DNA from: Streptosporangium oxazolinicum
GTDB taxonomy: Bacteria > Actinomycetota > Actinomycetes > Streptosporangiales > Streptosporangiaceae
DNA length: 64,000 nt
Direction: 5' to 3'
Assembly (NCBI RefSeq): GCF_039537505.1
Contig: NZ_BAABAQ010000001.1
Location: forward strand, 806,001 to 870,000
Below, one piece after another: positions 8,431-17,064 of the stretch. The number at the start of each line of letters is the position of its first letter. Position 1 is the first letter of the stretch. Under the pieces are notes generated by a model. The model made no database searches and had not been told where the DNA came from. It saw only the letters and a list, made by a program, of their open reading frames with translations. A program made the position numbers and the translations under genes.

Positions 8431-8538
8431 CTGCACACCAACGCGGCGACCACGGTGGCCGGGCCGACAGCGGTGCTGCTGATGTCGCGGAGTCCCGAGC
8501 CGCTGCACACCAACGCGGTGGGCACGGTGGCCGGGCCG
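8431..8538. repeat. 36-bp direct repeat, two copies
   Basis: The blocks 8431-8466 and 8503-8538 both begin CTGCACACCAACGCGG and end CACGGTGGCCGGGCCG, with three mismatches in 36 bp. They sit in the gap between two convergent genes. On the minus strand they fall in an open frame starting near 8597 that repeats the pattern GPATV-x-x-ALVC, each with one Cys; no convincing ribosome site was found. Confidence 0.6.
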
Positions 8539-8682
8539 GAGATCACCTCCTCGGCTCCGGCCACCGTGCTCAGGACGACGCGGCGACGCGTTGACACCCC
8601 GTCCCCGCGGGCCGACGTTCCCGCCGTCGTTCCCGCCGCCGCTCGGCGCGGTCTCCGGTCGGGTATCCGTCCGGCTCCGGCG

Positions 8683-9726
8683 CTACGGGGCGCAGCCGGC
8701 GAGTTCGGGCCGCTGCGGCGTGCCGGTCGAGGGGCCGAGGAAGAGCCTCGCGCAGTCGCTCATGAAGCGCGGGTTCTCCTCGGGGACGTAGTGGCCGGCG
8801 TCGGGCGCCACGGCCGTGCGGACGTCGTCGGCGACCTGACGGAACGAGTCGGCGACACCGGGCCCGAACGAGTACTGACCACCGATCGCCAGCACCGGCA
8901 TGGGCAGCCGCCTCGCCGCGTTGGCCTTGTTGTTCTCAGCGTCCGCGGGGAACGCCCGGTAGTACCCGTACCCCGCGGTGCGCCTGGCCGGGTCCGCGTA
9001 GGCCCTGAAGTAGGGCTCGCGCTCTATCGCCTCCGGACGGTAACTGAAGTCGTACATCATGCCGAGGTAGGTGCTGACGTCGTCGTTGTCCATGATCCGC
9101 TCGGGGATCGGCGCCGGGGACATGTTGAACCGGAAGTGCCAGCTTATTCCGTAGAGCTCCTCAAGGCCGAAGCCGGCCAGCGGCGTCTCGATCACGGCGA
9201 TCCGGGCCACCTCGGCCGGGAAGTCACGCGCGTAGGCGTAGGTGACCAGGGCGCCGAGGTCGTGGCCGATGAGCGCCGCCCGCGTGAAGCCCAGCTTCCT
9301 GACGGCCTCGTGGATCCGCCGCGCCGTGGTGACCTTGTCGTAGCCGGTGGTCGGCACGCTGGAGTCCCCCAGCCCCGGCAGGTCGAAGGCGATCACGGTG
9401 TGGTTGCGGGCGAGGTCGGGCATCACCTTGCGCCACATCAACCAGGTCTCCGGCCAGCCGTGCAGGAGCACGATGGCCGGGCCCGACCCGCCGCGGACGT
9501 AGTGGAGGGTGCCGCCGTCCACCGCCACCTTCCCGTGGTTGAACCCGGGGGCGAACCTCGCCGGACCCTCAGAAGGCTCGTGGATCCTCCTGTTCGCGTC
9601 CGCGCTGGCGGTCGTGGTGAGCAGGGCCATGACCAGGGCGACGAACACGCTGAGGGCGACCCTCCCCAGCCTCGGTCCTCGCGGTCCCGCTCCCGGCGCT
9701 CGCACGGTTCTTGCGTCTAACGGCAT
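8683..9726 (-). CDS. exported alpha/beta hydrolase, epoxide hydrolase-like
   Basis: 347 residues from the ATG at 9726, chosen because GGGAAG lies 6 bases upstream; the upstream in-frame GTG would overlap this ribosome site. Residues 1-40 form a signal sequence or membrane anchor (RVALSVFVALVMALLTTTASA). The catalytic domain has HGWPETW (oxyanion region), FDLPGLGDSS, the nucleophile elbow GHDLGALV with Asp as in epoxide hydrolases and haloalkane dehalogenases, and a C-terminal DAGHYVPEENP with the catalytic His. It acts outside the membrane if the signal is cleaved. Substrate unknown. Confidence 0.85.
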   Translation of the reverse strand: MPLDARTVRAPGAGPRGPRLGRVALSVFVALVMALLTTTASADANRRIHEPSEGPARFAPGFNHGKVAVDGGTLHYVRGGSGPAIVLLHGWPETWLMWRKVMPDLARNHTVIAFDLPGLGDSSVPTTGYDKVTTARRIHEAVRKLGFTRAALIGHDLGALVTYAYARDFPAEVARIAVIETPLAGFGLEELYGISWHFRFNMSPAPIPERIMDNDDVSTYLGMMYDFSYRPEAIEREPYFRAYADPARRTAGYGYYRAFPADAENNKANAARRLPMPVLAIGGQYSFGPGVADSFRQVADDVRTAVAPDAGHYVPEENPRFMSDCARLFLGPSTGTPQRPELAGCAP

Positions 9727-10222
9727 ATTCGGCTTCCCTTTCACAGATCTTCACGGATCTTCACGGACCCTCACGGATCCTCACCGATCGGAGCGCACCG
9801 CTCTCACGAGTCGGCTTCGCCGTACCAGTGCCACACTGTCGAGGTGGATCGTTCCGCGGCGCATCTTCTGGAATGCGGTGTTGCTGCCACACACCGCTCC
9901 GTGATCGCCACTCGTCACGTGCGAAGAAACCCCGCCGGAAACGGGCGGAAGAACGATCCCGCAGCCCAGAGGCCCCGCGCCGAGGCCCTTCCCGGCTCGC
10001 GCCCACCCACCTCCACATCGAATATGCTGGGCCGTGAGTGACAGGGAATCAGGGAGACCGGACGTGATAGGCGACGACGACATCTCCGGGTGATACCGGA
10101 AGTGACCGGCCACCGCGGGCGCATAGGAGCGCCGTCGCCGTGGCCGTCTCGTCATTGTCGTCGTCCCACCGATCCCTGCCGGGCGGCTCCGGCGCGCCCG
10201 CATCCCACCCGAGGTCTCTCGC
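9727..10222. other. divergent intergenic region with 10-bp tandem repeat and possible ABC-F leader
   Basis: It holds the promoters of the leftward hydrolase and the rightward ABC-F gene. The tandem repeat at 9741-9790 is listed separately. Upstream of the ABC-F gene, a GTG at 10034 opens a short frame of 19 codons ending at about 10093, a possible leader peptide. Nothing else was recognised. Confidence 0.4.
9741..9790. repeat. five tandem 10-bp units before the exported hydrolase
   Basis: Five consecutive decamers read TCACAGATCT, TCACGGATCT, TCACGGACCC, TCACGGATCC and TCACCGATCG without gaps, 15-65 bp upstream of the start at 9726. Period 10 places each unit on the same DNA face, as for a cooperatively bound regulator, but slippage could also explain it. 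Confidence 0.75.
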
Positions 10223-11857
10223 ATGTCCGACGCGTTCATCATCTGCTCGAACCTTTCCTTCTCCTGGCCCGACGACACCCCGGTCTTCCAGGACCTCTCC
10301 TTCACCGTGGGAGGCGGCCGGACCGGCCTCGTCGCCCCGAACGGCGCCGGTAAGAGCACCCTGCTCAAGCTGATCGCCGGCGAGTACCGGCCCGGCGGCG
10401 GAACCGTGTCCGTCAGCGGCCCGCTCGGTTACCTCCCGCAGACCCTGCCGCTCACCGGCGACCTCACCGTGGCCGAGGTCCTGGAGATCGCTCCGGTGAT
10501 CAGGGCCCTGGACGCCATCGAGTCCGGAGACACCCGCGAGGAGCACTTCACCACGATCGGCAACGACTGGGACATCGAGGAACGCACCCGTGCCCAGTTG
10601 GACCGGCTCGGTCTCGGGGAGATCTCCCTCACCCGGCGCCTGCGCACCCTCAGCGGCGGTCAGGTCGTCTCTCTCGGCCTGGCCGCGCAGCTGCTGAAAC
10701 GGCCCGACGTCCTGCTGCTGGACGAACCGACCAACAACCTCGACCTGGACGCGCGCCGCAAACTCCACGACGTGCTGGAGGACTGGAACGGCTGCCTGCT
10801 GCTGGTCAGTCACGACCGGGCGCTGCTGGACCGGATGGACCGCATCGCCGAACTCGACCGGGGCGAGATCCGCTCCTACGGCGGGAACTTCACCGACTAC
10901 GAGGAGGCCGTACGCGCCGCCCGGGAGGTCGCGGAGAAGAACGTCCGCAACGCCGAGCAGGAGGTCAGGCGGGAGAAGCGGGAGATGCAGCAGGCCCGCG
11001 AGCGGGCGGCACGCCGGGCCGGCAACGCCGCCCGCAACCTCAAGGACGCCGGCCTGCCGAAGATCTTCGCCGGGACGATGAAGCGCGACGCCCAGGAGTC
11101 GGCGGGAAAGGCGAACGAGACCCACGCCGCGCGGGTCAACGACGCCAAGGCCCGGCTCGACGAGGCGGGCCGCGCCCTGCGCGACGAGCAGAGGATCACC
11201 CTGGAACTGCCCGGCACCAACGTCCCCGCCGGACGCACGGTCTTCCTCGGCGAACGGATGCGGGTCCACCACGGTGATCGGGCCCTGTTCGCGGGAGAGG
11301 GCGCCGACCTGACGATCCGGGGACCCGAGCGGATCGCGCTGACCGGCCCCAACGGCACCGGCAAGTCCACCCTGCTACGCCTGATCAACGGCGATCTCGA
11401 ACCGGACGGCGGCCGGCCCAGACGAGCCGACGGCCGGGTCGCCTACCTGTCCCAACGGCTGGACCTGCTCGACCTCGGCCGTACCGTGGCGGAGAACCTG
11501 GCCGCGTTCGCGCCCGGAATGCCGCAGGCCCAGCGGATGAACCTGCTCGCCCGCTTCCTGTTCCGCGGTTCCCGCGTCCACCTGCCCGTTGGAGCGCTGT
11601 CCGGCGGCGAGCGGCTGCGCGCCACCCTGGCCTGCGTGCTGTACGCGGAACCGGCGCCCCAACTACTGCTGCTGGACGAGCCCACCAACAACCTCGACCT
11701 GGTCAGCGTCGGCCGGCTGGAGAGCGCGCTCAGCGCCTACGAGGGCGCGTTCGTGGTGGTCAGCCATGACGAACGCTTCCTCGCGGAGATCAGGATCAAC
11801 CGCTGGCTACGACTCTCCGAGGGCCGACTGCTGGAAACGGGAGCCCCCGAGGAATGA
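10223..11857 (+). CDS. ABC-F family ribosome-associated ATPase (putative antibiotic resistance/translation factor)
   Basis: 544 residues with two ABC domains and no membrane segments, the ABC-F layout. Domain 1 has Walker A APNGAGKST (about residue 40), signature LSGGQ and Walker B VLLLDEPTNNLD. A charged linker of about 80 residues follows (about 235-315), then domain 2 with GPNGTGKST, LSGGE and LLLLDEPTNNLD. ABC-F proteins bind the ribosomal E site and can displace antibiotics. The linker, which decides the target, is of medium length and Arg/Ala-rich. GAGG lies 8 bases before the ATG. It converges with an MFS exporter gene across a shared terminator, an arrangement compatible with drug resistance but not proof of it. 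Confidence 0.9.
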   Translation: MSDAFIICSNLSFSWPDDTPVFQDLSFTVGGGRTGLVAPNGAGKSTLLKLIAGEYRPGGGTVSVSGPLGYLPQTLPLTGDLTVAEVLEIAPVIRALDAIESGDTREEHFTTIGNDWDIEERTRAQLDRLGLGEISLTRRLRTLSGGQVVSLGLAAQLLKRPDVLLLDEPTNNLDLDARRKLHDVLEDWNGCLLLVSHDRALLDRMDRIAELDRGEIRSYGGNFTDYEEAVRAAREVAEKNVRNAEQEVRREKREMQQARERAARRAGNAARNLKDAGLPKIFAGTMKRDAQESAGKANETHAARVNDAKARLDEAGRALRDEQRITLELPGTNVPAGRTVFLGERMRVHHGDRALFAGEGADLTIRGPERIALTGPNGTGKSTLLRLINGDLEPDGGRPRRADGRVAYLSQRLDLLDLGRTVAENLAAFAPGMPQAQRMNLLARFLFRGSRVHLPVGALSGGERLRATLACVLYAEPAPQLLLLDEPTNNLDLVSVGRLESALSAYEGAFVVVSHDERFLAEIRINRWLRLSEGRLLETGAPEE

Positions 11858-11907
11858 ACAGCACCTGACCGCGTACCGGGAAAACCCCGCGCGCTTGATC
11901 CGCTGGT

Positions 11908-11934
11908 CGCCGGGCAGGCATGGCCTGCCCGGCG
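11908..11934. terminator. bidirectional terminator between ABC-F and MFS genes
   Basis: CGCCGGGCAGGC (11908-11919) and GCCTGCCCGGCG (11923-11934) form a perfect 12-bp stem with a 3-base loop between two convergent genes. Confidence 0.85.
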
Positions 11935-11965
11935 AGGGAGGTCGCGGCGTCTCATTCCAGCGTCG

Positions 11966-13483
11966 TCACACCGATGCCATCGGCTGGGTCCCCTGCCCTT
12001 CGATCTCGTCGGCGTTGTCCGCTCGCTCATCAGCGTTGTCCGCTCGCTCGTCGGCTTTGTCCGCTCGGGCGGGGAGGATCACGGCGGTGATGACCACGGC
12101 CACGGACAGCACCGCGCTGATGATGAAGGCCAGTCGCATACCGCCGAGGTTGGCGAGCAACTCCGTGGCTCCCGCGGATCTCAGGGAGTCGGCTCGCGCG
12201 CTCATCACGGTGATCACGAGCGCGGTGCCGATGGCCGCGGCGACCTGTTGCAGCGTGCTCAGGATCGAGCTGGCGTGGGAGTAGAGCGGCGGGGGAACCG
12301 CTCCGAGCCCGAGGGTGAACACCGGGGTGAAGGTCGCGGCCAGCCCCACCATCAGCAGCGCGTGCAGGCCGAGGAGCTGCCAGAACGGCATGCTCATCGT
12401 GATCTGGGTGAAACCGGCGAGCGCGAGCGTGATCGCGAGCGCGCCGGGGATGACCAGAACCCGGCCACCGAACCGGTCGAACAGGCGGCCGATGACCGGA
12501 CCGAGCAGCCCCATCGCGAGGCCGCCCGGCATCACGAGGAGTCCGGTCTCCAGCGCGCTGAGCCCGCGGACGTTCTGCAGGTACAGCGGCAGCAGGATCA
12601 TCGAGCCGAGCATCGCCATGAAGGCCACCGACATCAGGATCAGCGCGACCGTGTAGGTGCGGTGGCGCAGGGTCCGCAGGTCCAGCAGCGGCACGCCGCG
12701 CTTCTGCAGCGACAGCTGGCGGAAGACGAAGACGGCGATGGCGGCCAGGCCGGCCGCCACGATCGCGGCGGCGACGCGGACGTCACCGCCCTCGAACCGG
12801 CTGAGCCCGTAGACCAAGCCGCCGAACCCGGCGGCAGCGGTCACCACGCTCAACCAGTCGACGGTGCTGAACTCGGGCTCTCCGACGTTCTTGAGCTGCT
12901 TCAGGCCACGCCATGTGATCACGGCGGCGATGGGGAGCACCACGGCGAACAACAGCCGCCAGGAACCGAACTGGAGGATCACCCCCGAGACCGTCGGGCC
13001 CATGGCGGGCGCGACCGAGATGGCCAGGGAGACGGTGCCCATCACCCGGCCCCGGTCGGACTCGGGCACCACCTGCATCAGCGTGGTCATCAGCAGCGGC
13101 ATCATCACCGCCGTCCCGGACGCCTGGATGATGCGGGCGCCCAGCAGCACCTCGAACGACGGCGCGACGGCGGCCAGCGCCGTACCGAGCAGGAACAGGC
13201 CCATCGCGGTGCTGTACGCGCTGCGGGTGGACACCCGCTGCAGGAACCATCCGGTGATGGGGATGACAGCGGCCATGGTCAGCATGAAGGCGGTCGAGAG
13301 CCACTGCGCGGTCTGCTCGGTGATGTGCAGCGCCTCCATCAGCCGCGGGATGGCGTTGATCATGATCGTCTCGTTGAGGATGACCACGAATGTGGCGAGC
13401 ACCAGCAGCCGGATCACGGCCGGGGTGCGACCTGGAGCGGCGGCCGCGGGTTTGGCGGGTGAGTCAAGCTGTGGGCTGAGCAC
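11966..13483 (-). CDS. MFS transporter, DHA2 (14-TMS) drug exporter type
   Basis: 505 residues from a GTG at 13483, chosen because GAGG sits 4 bases upstream; a longer in-frame start at 13564 would add about 27 residues. Many hydrophobic helices are present. The motif-A region reads GWFLQRVSTRSAYSTAMGLFLLG and motif C is near SLAISVAPAMGPTVSGVI, both typical of proton-driven DHA2 multidrug exporters (EmrB/QacA group). The C-terminus ends in an acidic-basic repeat (ADKADERADNADERADNADE) that is not part of the transport fold. The gene converges on the ABC-F gene. Confidence 0.9.
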   Translation of the reverse strand: MLSPQLDSPAKPAAAAPGRTPAVIRLLVLATFVVILNETIMINAIPRLMEALHITEQTAQWLSTAFMLTMAAVIPITGWFLQRVSTRSAYSTAMGLFLLGTALAAVAPSFEVLLGARIIQASGTAVMMPLLMTTLMQVVPESDRGRVMGTVSLAISVAPAMGPTVSGVILQFGSWRLLFAVVLPIAAVITWRGLKQLKNVGEPEFSTVDWLSVVTAAAGFGGLVYGLSRFEGGDVRVAAAIVAAGLAAIAVFVFRQLSLQKRGVPLLDLRTLRHRTYTVALILMSVAFMAMLGSMILLPLYLQNVRGLSALETGLLVMPGGLAMGLLGPVIGRLFDRFGGRVLVIPGALAITLALAGFTQITMSMPFWQLLGLHALLMVGLAATFTPVFTLGLGAVPPPLYSHASSILSTLQQVAAAIGTALVITVMSARADSLRSAGATELLANLGGMRLAFIISAVLSVAVVITAVILPARADKADERADNADERADNADEIEGQGTQPMASV

Positions 13484-14384
13484 GGTACCTCGATCAAGGT
13501 TGTCGGATATGACGTGATCACGGCTGGCGGGCCAGCTATGGGGCTCACGAAAAGTTGTGGGCATGCAAAGGATGACCTACACCACTGACAAAACTCATCG
13601 CCCACCCCCAGCATTCCGGCAAGTGACATGAGATGTCACTCGGTTTTCACCTGCGGAAGACGATCTTCAGATCACCCGAAGGAGCATCCGAATCGCGCTG
13701 TGAGCTGGGCGAACACCGCGCACGCCACCCGCTCCGAGGGCCGGGACACCACTTCACCGGCCCGCGACCGCGCCTTCGGCGGTGGATCCGGCCACCCCAC
13801 GTCAACGAGCCACCCATCCCACCACCAACCCCCGCCTCCCGCCGCCCGCCACCGACATGCGGCGACCATCAGGCCACCGAGGACTCCTCATCCCGGACGG
13901 CGATCGGATTCGACGATCCGCGGGACACGAGTGGCCGCACGATCACGGATGTGCCCCGAGTCTCAAAGCTCTCCGTGGCGGGGCGTCCCTACGCGGGAGC
14001 GAGGAGAGGCCGATCCGCGCGCGATTGGCACGCATGGTCAACGGGCTGGCACTCAGATGCAAGGAGAGCAGCCGGACATATGTGATCCTTACCAGTAGAT
14101 AACCAGAAAGAGGCACATAACAGTCAGTCAGCATTTCACCGCTACACCATTCCCGGTATCACCAAACCTCCTAACGTACGCGTGGATCGCAGGAATGGAC
14201 GGGCGATGCGCCCCGACCTCTGGCAGTGGAGTGACACGAGCGCCGGTGGCGGCTCCACCGATGACGAAACTTCACCGTCATGGGCGGTGAGGGATATCAC
14301 AGCCCGTCACCCGCCGGTCAAAGATTACTTTCCCACCCCACTATTTCCACGAATAGTCATTGCATTATTAAACAGGAGCGGGAC
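13484..14384. other. 900-bp non-coding region
   Basis: No gene is convincing: the open frames are Pro/Arg/His-rich shadows without ribosome sites. Near 14285-14297 the word GTGAGGGATATCA occurs, which recurs at 47437-47449 upstream of another secreted-protein gene. The last 100 bp before 14385 are AT-rich and probably hold that gene's promoter. Confidence 0.5.
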
Positions 14385-14762
14385 ATGTCTTACATGCTGA
14401 AAAAACTGGCCGGATACGCAGCAGGACTGGCACTGGTGGTGAGTGCCAGCATGATCGCGGCCTCACCGGCGGAGGCCGCTACGGCGAGGTGCATCGTCCC
14501 CGGGACCGGCTGCACCACGGGCAGCATCCCGGCCAACTCCGGTGGCCATTGGGTCTACTACTACTGGGACTCCGGTCTTTCCGCCGTGGGCTGCAGTATG
14601 CGTATCGTCGATGTCGCCAACGGTGCGATCGTCTACTCGGGTCGCGTTGGCGTGGCCAGCCACAGGTACGGATACGTCTACGGCCTTTACGGCTCCTATC
14701 GAATGGAGATGTACAACTGCAGCACCGGGGCCGTCGGATACATCAGGAACACCGTGACTTAA
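14385..14762 (+). CDS. small secreted protein of unknown function
   Basis: 125 residues. The signal peptide is clear: a KK pair, a hydrophobic core (YAAGLALVVSASMIAA) and a cleavage site after AEA at about residue 31. The mature ~95 residues contain four Cys and many aromatic residues (HWVYYYWDSG, YGYVYGLYGSY). Such a small beta-rich, disulfide-bonded secreted protein is common in actinomycetes. AGGAG lies 7 bases before the ATG. It is monocistronic and preceded by an AT-rich leader. No family was recognised. Confidence 0.75.
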   Translation: MSYMLKKLAGYAAGLALVVSASMIAASPAEAATARCIVPGTGCTTGSIPANSGGHWVYYYWDSGLSAVGCSMRIVDVANGAIVYSGRVGVASHRYGYVYGLYGSYRMEMYNCSTGAVGYIRNTVT

Positions 14763-15035
14763 GAACATCGGTGCCAGCCGTACGCCCAACCGCAATCGCG
14801 GCCGCTCTGTGAGACCGCGACGCGTATCCCGACGGAAAGACCGCCCGCTGACGGCCAGACAAATGCCGGTGGCCCGCTACGGCGAAGAGTCAGGCCTGAC
14901 CGGCACCGCGCCTTGACACGGAGCGGTTGGTACAGGGCACGATGTTGCGACTCTCGGGCTCGTCCAGCCTCATCTCCGGCCGAGCCCGCCCCGTTTCGAG
15001 GGCCCCCGGCCCACACTCCGACCGCGTCCACCCAT

Positions 15036-15272
15036 TCAGAGGTCCAGTACGGCCGGCCCGACCTCGTTGAAGGCGTGGATCACCTCACGCGCGGTGCCGT
15101 CGTCGGCGACCACCAGGCGGGCGATCGCCAAGGCGGTGTTACCCGAGGCGGACGCCATGACGGCCATCGCTCGGCGGACCCGGATCGAGCCGTGCTCGCC
15201 GCGGCACACGATCCGCAGCGGTTCGGCGCCTTCCTCCGAAGCCAACCGGCGCACTCGCACTCGCTCAGCCAT
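15036..15272 (-). pseudogene. IS630-family transposase N-terminal fragment
   Basis: 78 codons from ATG to stop. RVRRLASEEG at the start, then RGEHGSIRVRRAMAVMASASGNTALAIARLV and ending HAFNEVGPAVLDL, correspond to the N-terminal helix-turn-helix part of IS630-type transposases. The DDE catalytic domain of about 250 further residues is absent, so this is a relic. No terminal inverted repeats were found around it. It lies just left of the tRNA-Arg-associated mosaic. Confidence 0.7.
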
Positions 15273-15438
15273 GACAGGACCCTCCCCCGACGGGTGAACC
15301 CCGTCGACAACCCACCGCGAGATCGACGTACCTCGGCCGTCGGCCGATCGATCAACCCGGCCAACGTGCGCGGTCGCCGTACCGGTGTGCCGTCGCCCAC
15401 CGGCATCTGGCGGTACCAGGCCGAATAGGATAAGAATT

Positions 15439-15455
15439 CCAAGATCGGATCTTGG
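15439..15455. promoter_or_regulatory. palindrome overlapping the start region of the membrane protein gene
   Basis: CCAAGATC-G-GATCTTGG is a perfect 17-base palindrome immediately before and touching the GGAGG ribosome site of the 15467 gene. It could be a repressor site or an mRNA hairpin that hides the ribosome site. Confidence 0.6.
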
Positions 15456-15466
15456 AGGTTGTTCCT

Positions 15467-15904
15467 GTGATGTCCACGGACGTGCCGTCCCAGCCGCCGG
15501 TGGTGGCTGGACGTCCCCGGCCGTGGCGGCTCCAGTCCCAGGGATACGTGGCCCTCCTCGGCGGGGCCGCCGCCGTCACCGCCATCGCGCTGATGAACGC
15601 CGCTCGCCTCGACGTACCGAAGAGGGGCAGAGCACTCATCGTCGGCACCGGTCTTCTCGGGCTGATCGTGGATGTGGCCCTGATCTGGGATACCAGGGTG
15701 AGCTCCAGCACCTACACCGTGTTGTCGGTGTTGCTGGTACTGGTCGTTCATGTCACCCAGGTGGCTGTGCAAAGACCACACGACCGGGGAGCCCCTCTGC
15801 TGTCCAGGGGGAAAGATCATGCGCCGATGTGGCTCGCCGGCGCGGTCGCCATTCTCGCCGGCGGCGCACTCCACTACCTCGTGGTGGCCACTCTCGAAGG
15901 GTGA
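15467..15904 (+). CDS. small integral membrane protein of unknown function
   Basis: 145 residues from a GTG at 15467, 8 bases after GGAGG; the ATG three bases later is equally possible. Hydrophobic segments lie at about residues 29-47, 60-77, 84-103 and 124-143, so four membrane passes are likely, joined by short basic loops. A polar, Pro-rich N-terminal tail is probably cytosolic. No family recognised. The perfect palindrome at its ribosome site is the most notable feature. The gene is just left of the outermost tRNA-like att relic. Confidence 0.65.
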   Translation: MMSTDVPSQPPVVAGRPRPWRLQSQGYVALLGGAAAVTAIALMNAARLDVPKRGRALIVGTGLLGLIVDVALIWDTRVSSSTYTVLSVLLVLVVHVTQVAVQRPHDRGAPLLSRGKDHAPMWLAGAVAILAGGALHYLVVATLEG

Positions 15905-15947
15905 CGAGAGCCCCCTGCCAACCTGTCCAGGGGCCTTCCCGCAGGCG

Positions 15948-15988
15948 TGCGGCCGAAGCGATTCGAAACCCCGGCTTCCGATCCGCAG
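15948..15988. other. degenerate att relic resembling the 3' half of tRNA-Arg
   Basis: Starting TGCGGCCG and ending GATCCGCAG, this 41-base block matches the tRNA-Arg(ACG) 3' half (copies at 24116 and 41719) with several substitutions and one missing base. The ~105 bp to its right (15989-16095) are also visibly related to those right of the 24116 copy (24158-24265). An upstream hairpin-like CCCCCTG...CAGGGGCC echoes the terminator that precedes the other copies. It is most likely the left end of an old integrated element. Confidence 0.65.
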
Positions 15989-16214
15989 GGAGGGGAGGAC
16001 GCCTCACCAGCGGGATCCCGCCCCGCTCAGGCAGTGATCGCGGGCCGGTGAAGGGTGCTCCTGTAAGGCGGTGTCGCTGTACGGGCTGCTGTGCGGCGCT
16101 TCGCTCAACGCGCTCCGACACGGTCGTCACCCTGTTCGCCGCCCGGAAGGATCGGCGTCAGCCTTCCGGCTTCCTCATCGGCGGTGAGGTCTTCGGCCAT
16201 CGTCCGCTCAGGCG

Positions 16215-17064
16215 TTACCGAGGAGGCTGGTCCGTCCAGCCGGTGGTCACCCAGATGAATCTTTTGCTCAATGTCACGCTTCCGTCGTTGCCGGAAAGAT
16301 AGGTGGTGCGCGTCACCTGGGCGGTTTCAGGATCGACGACCAGCTTGATCTCCCACTCGGTATCAGGATAGGGAAACCGCAGTTCCTGCCCACCCTCGAC
16401 CGCGCCCGTACTCTCGACGCCCGGAGTCGTGGCGAGTGCCCGGAACGCCGCGGAACGGACCTCCGGCTGTGTCGGCAGCTCCGAGATCAGCGTGACAAGT
16501 GAGAGGAGAGGGGGTCACCTCGCTGCTCGGATGCGGCCATGGCGCTCTCGCGTCCCTGAAGCCCGGTGAGCCACGCTTTCAACGCCTCGGGATCCGTCGG
16601 CAGCCTTTCGAGGTCCTCGATGCTCACTTCGGCTCCCTTGAGCATGAGGGGGCCGGGTCTGACACGACGACGTCTGGAGGGTCGCCCGGATCTCCGATGG
16701 ACCAACGCCGGCCATCGCGCGTGATCCAGCTCTCCCGACGCGAACTGTCCCCGTCCGGCGTCTCACGTTTGACGTGCCAGTAGGTCCCGGAACTTTGAGG
16801 TGTGCGTTCCGCGCTGGCAGCGGCCATGAGCAGGACCTCCCTGCCCGAGATGGGTGCGCCGGCGAGCGTGATCACGCCCGTGGCGAGCACGGCGACGACC
16901 GCCGCGACGGCGGTGGCCAGGGTGAGCGCGGGTACGAGCCACCCGATCCGCCGCCGCACGCGGCCTCGCATCCTGTCCTGGAGTCGGCCTCTGCTGCGCG
17001 TGATCGCCTCAGCGGGAGGCTCGGGCTTGGCCGGCAGGGTGGCGAGTGCCTTCAGGTCATCCAT
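16215..17064 (-). pseudogene. CU044_5270-type membrane protein paired with ECF sigma factor, two frameshifts
   Basis: The gene starts at 17064, overlapping the sigma gene by 8 bp. The N-terminus MDDLKALATLPAKPEPP is followed by one membrane helix (WLVPALTLATAVAAVVAVLA) and the family stretch EVLLMAAASAERTPQ. The frame then breaks near 16660. The sequence continues in a second frame through GAEVSIEDLERLPTDP and KAWLTGLQGRES, breaks again near 16505, and continues in a third frame as LVTLISELPTQPEV to a stop at 16215-16217. All three pieces are in the right order, so this is one disrupted gene, or two sequencing errors. The intact form would be the membrane-bound partner, possibly an anti-sigma factor, of the sigma factor. 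Confidence 0.75.

Noticed and set aside
6331..8508. A 725-codon minus-strand frame spanning TetR, SDR and YdeI genes
   Set aside because: Only its last ~216 codons (TetR) show a real domain and start; the rest is a high-GC shadow opposite two well-supported plus-strand genes.
13628..14098. 156-codon plus-strand frame after the MFS gene
   Set aside because: Pro/His/Arg-rich composition, no ribosome site, no recognisable domain, and other frames are equally open.
15036..15272. A functional small DNA-binding protein
   Set aside because: Its sequence matches only the N-terminal part of IS630-type transposases, so a truncated transposase is the simpler reading.
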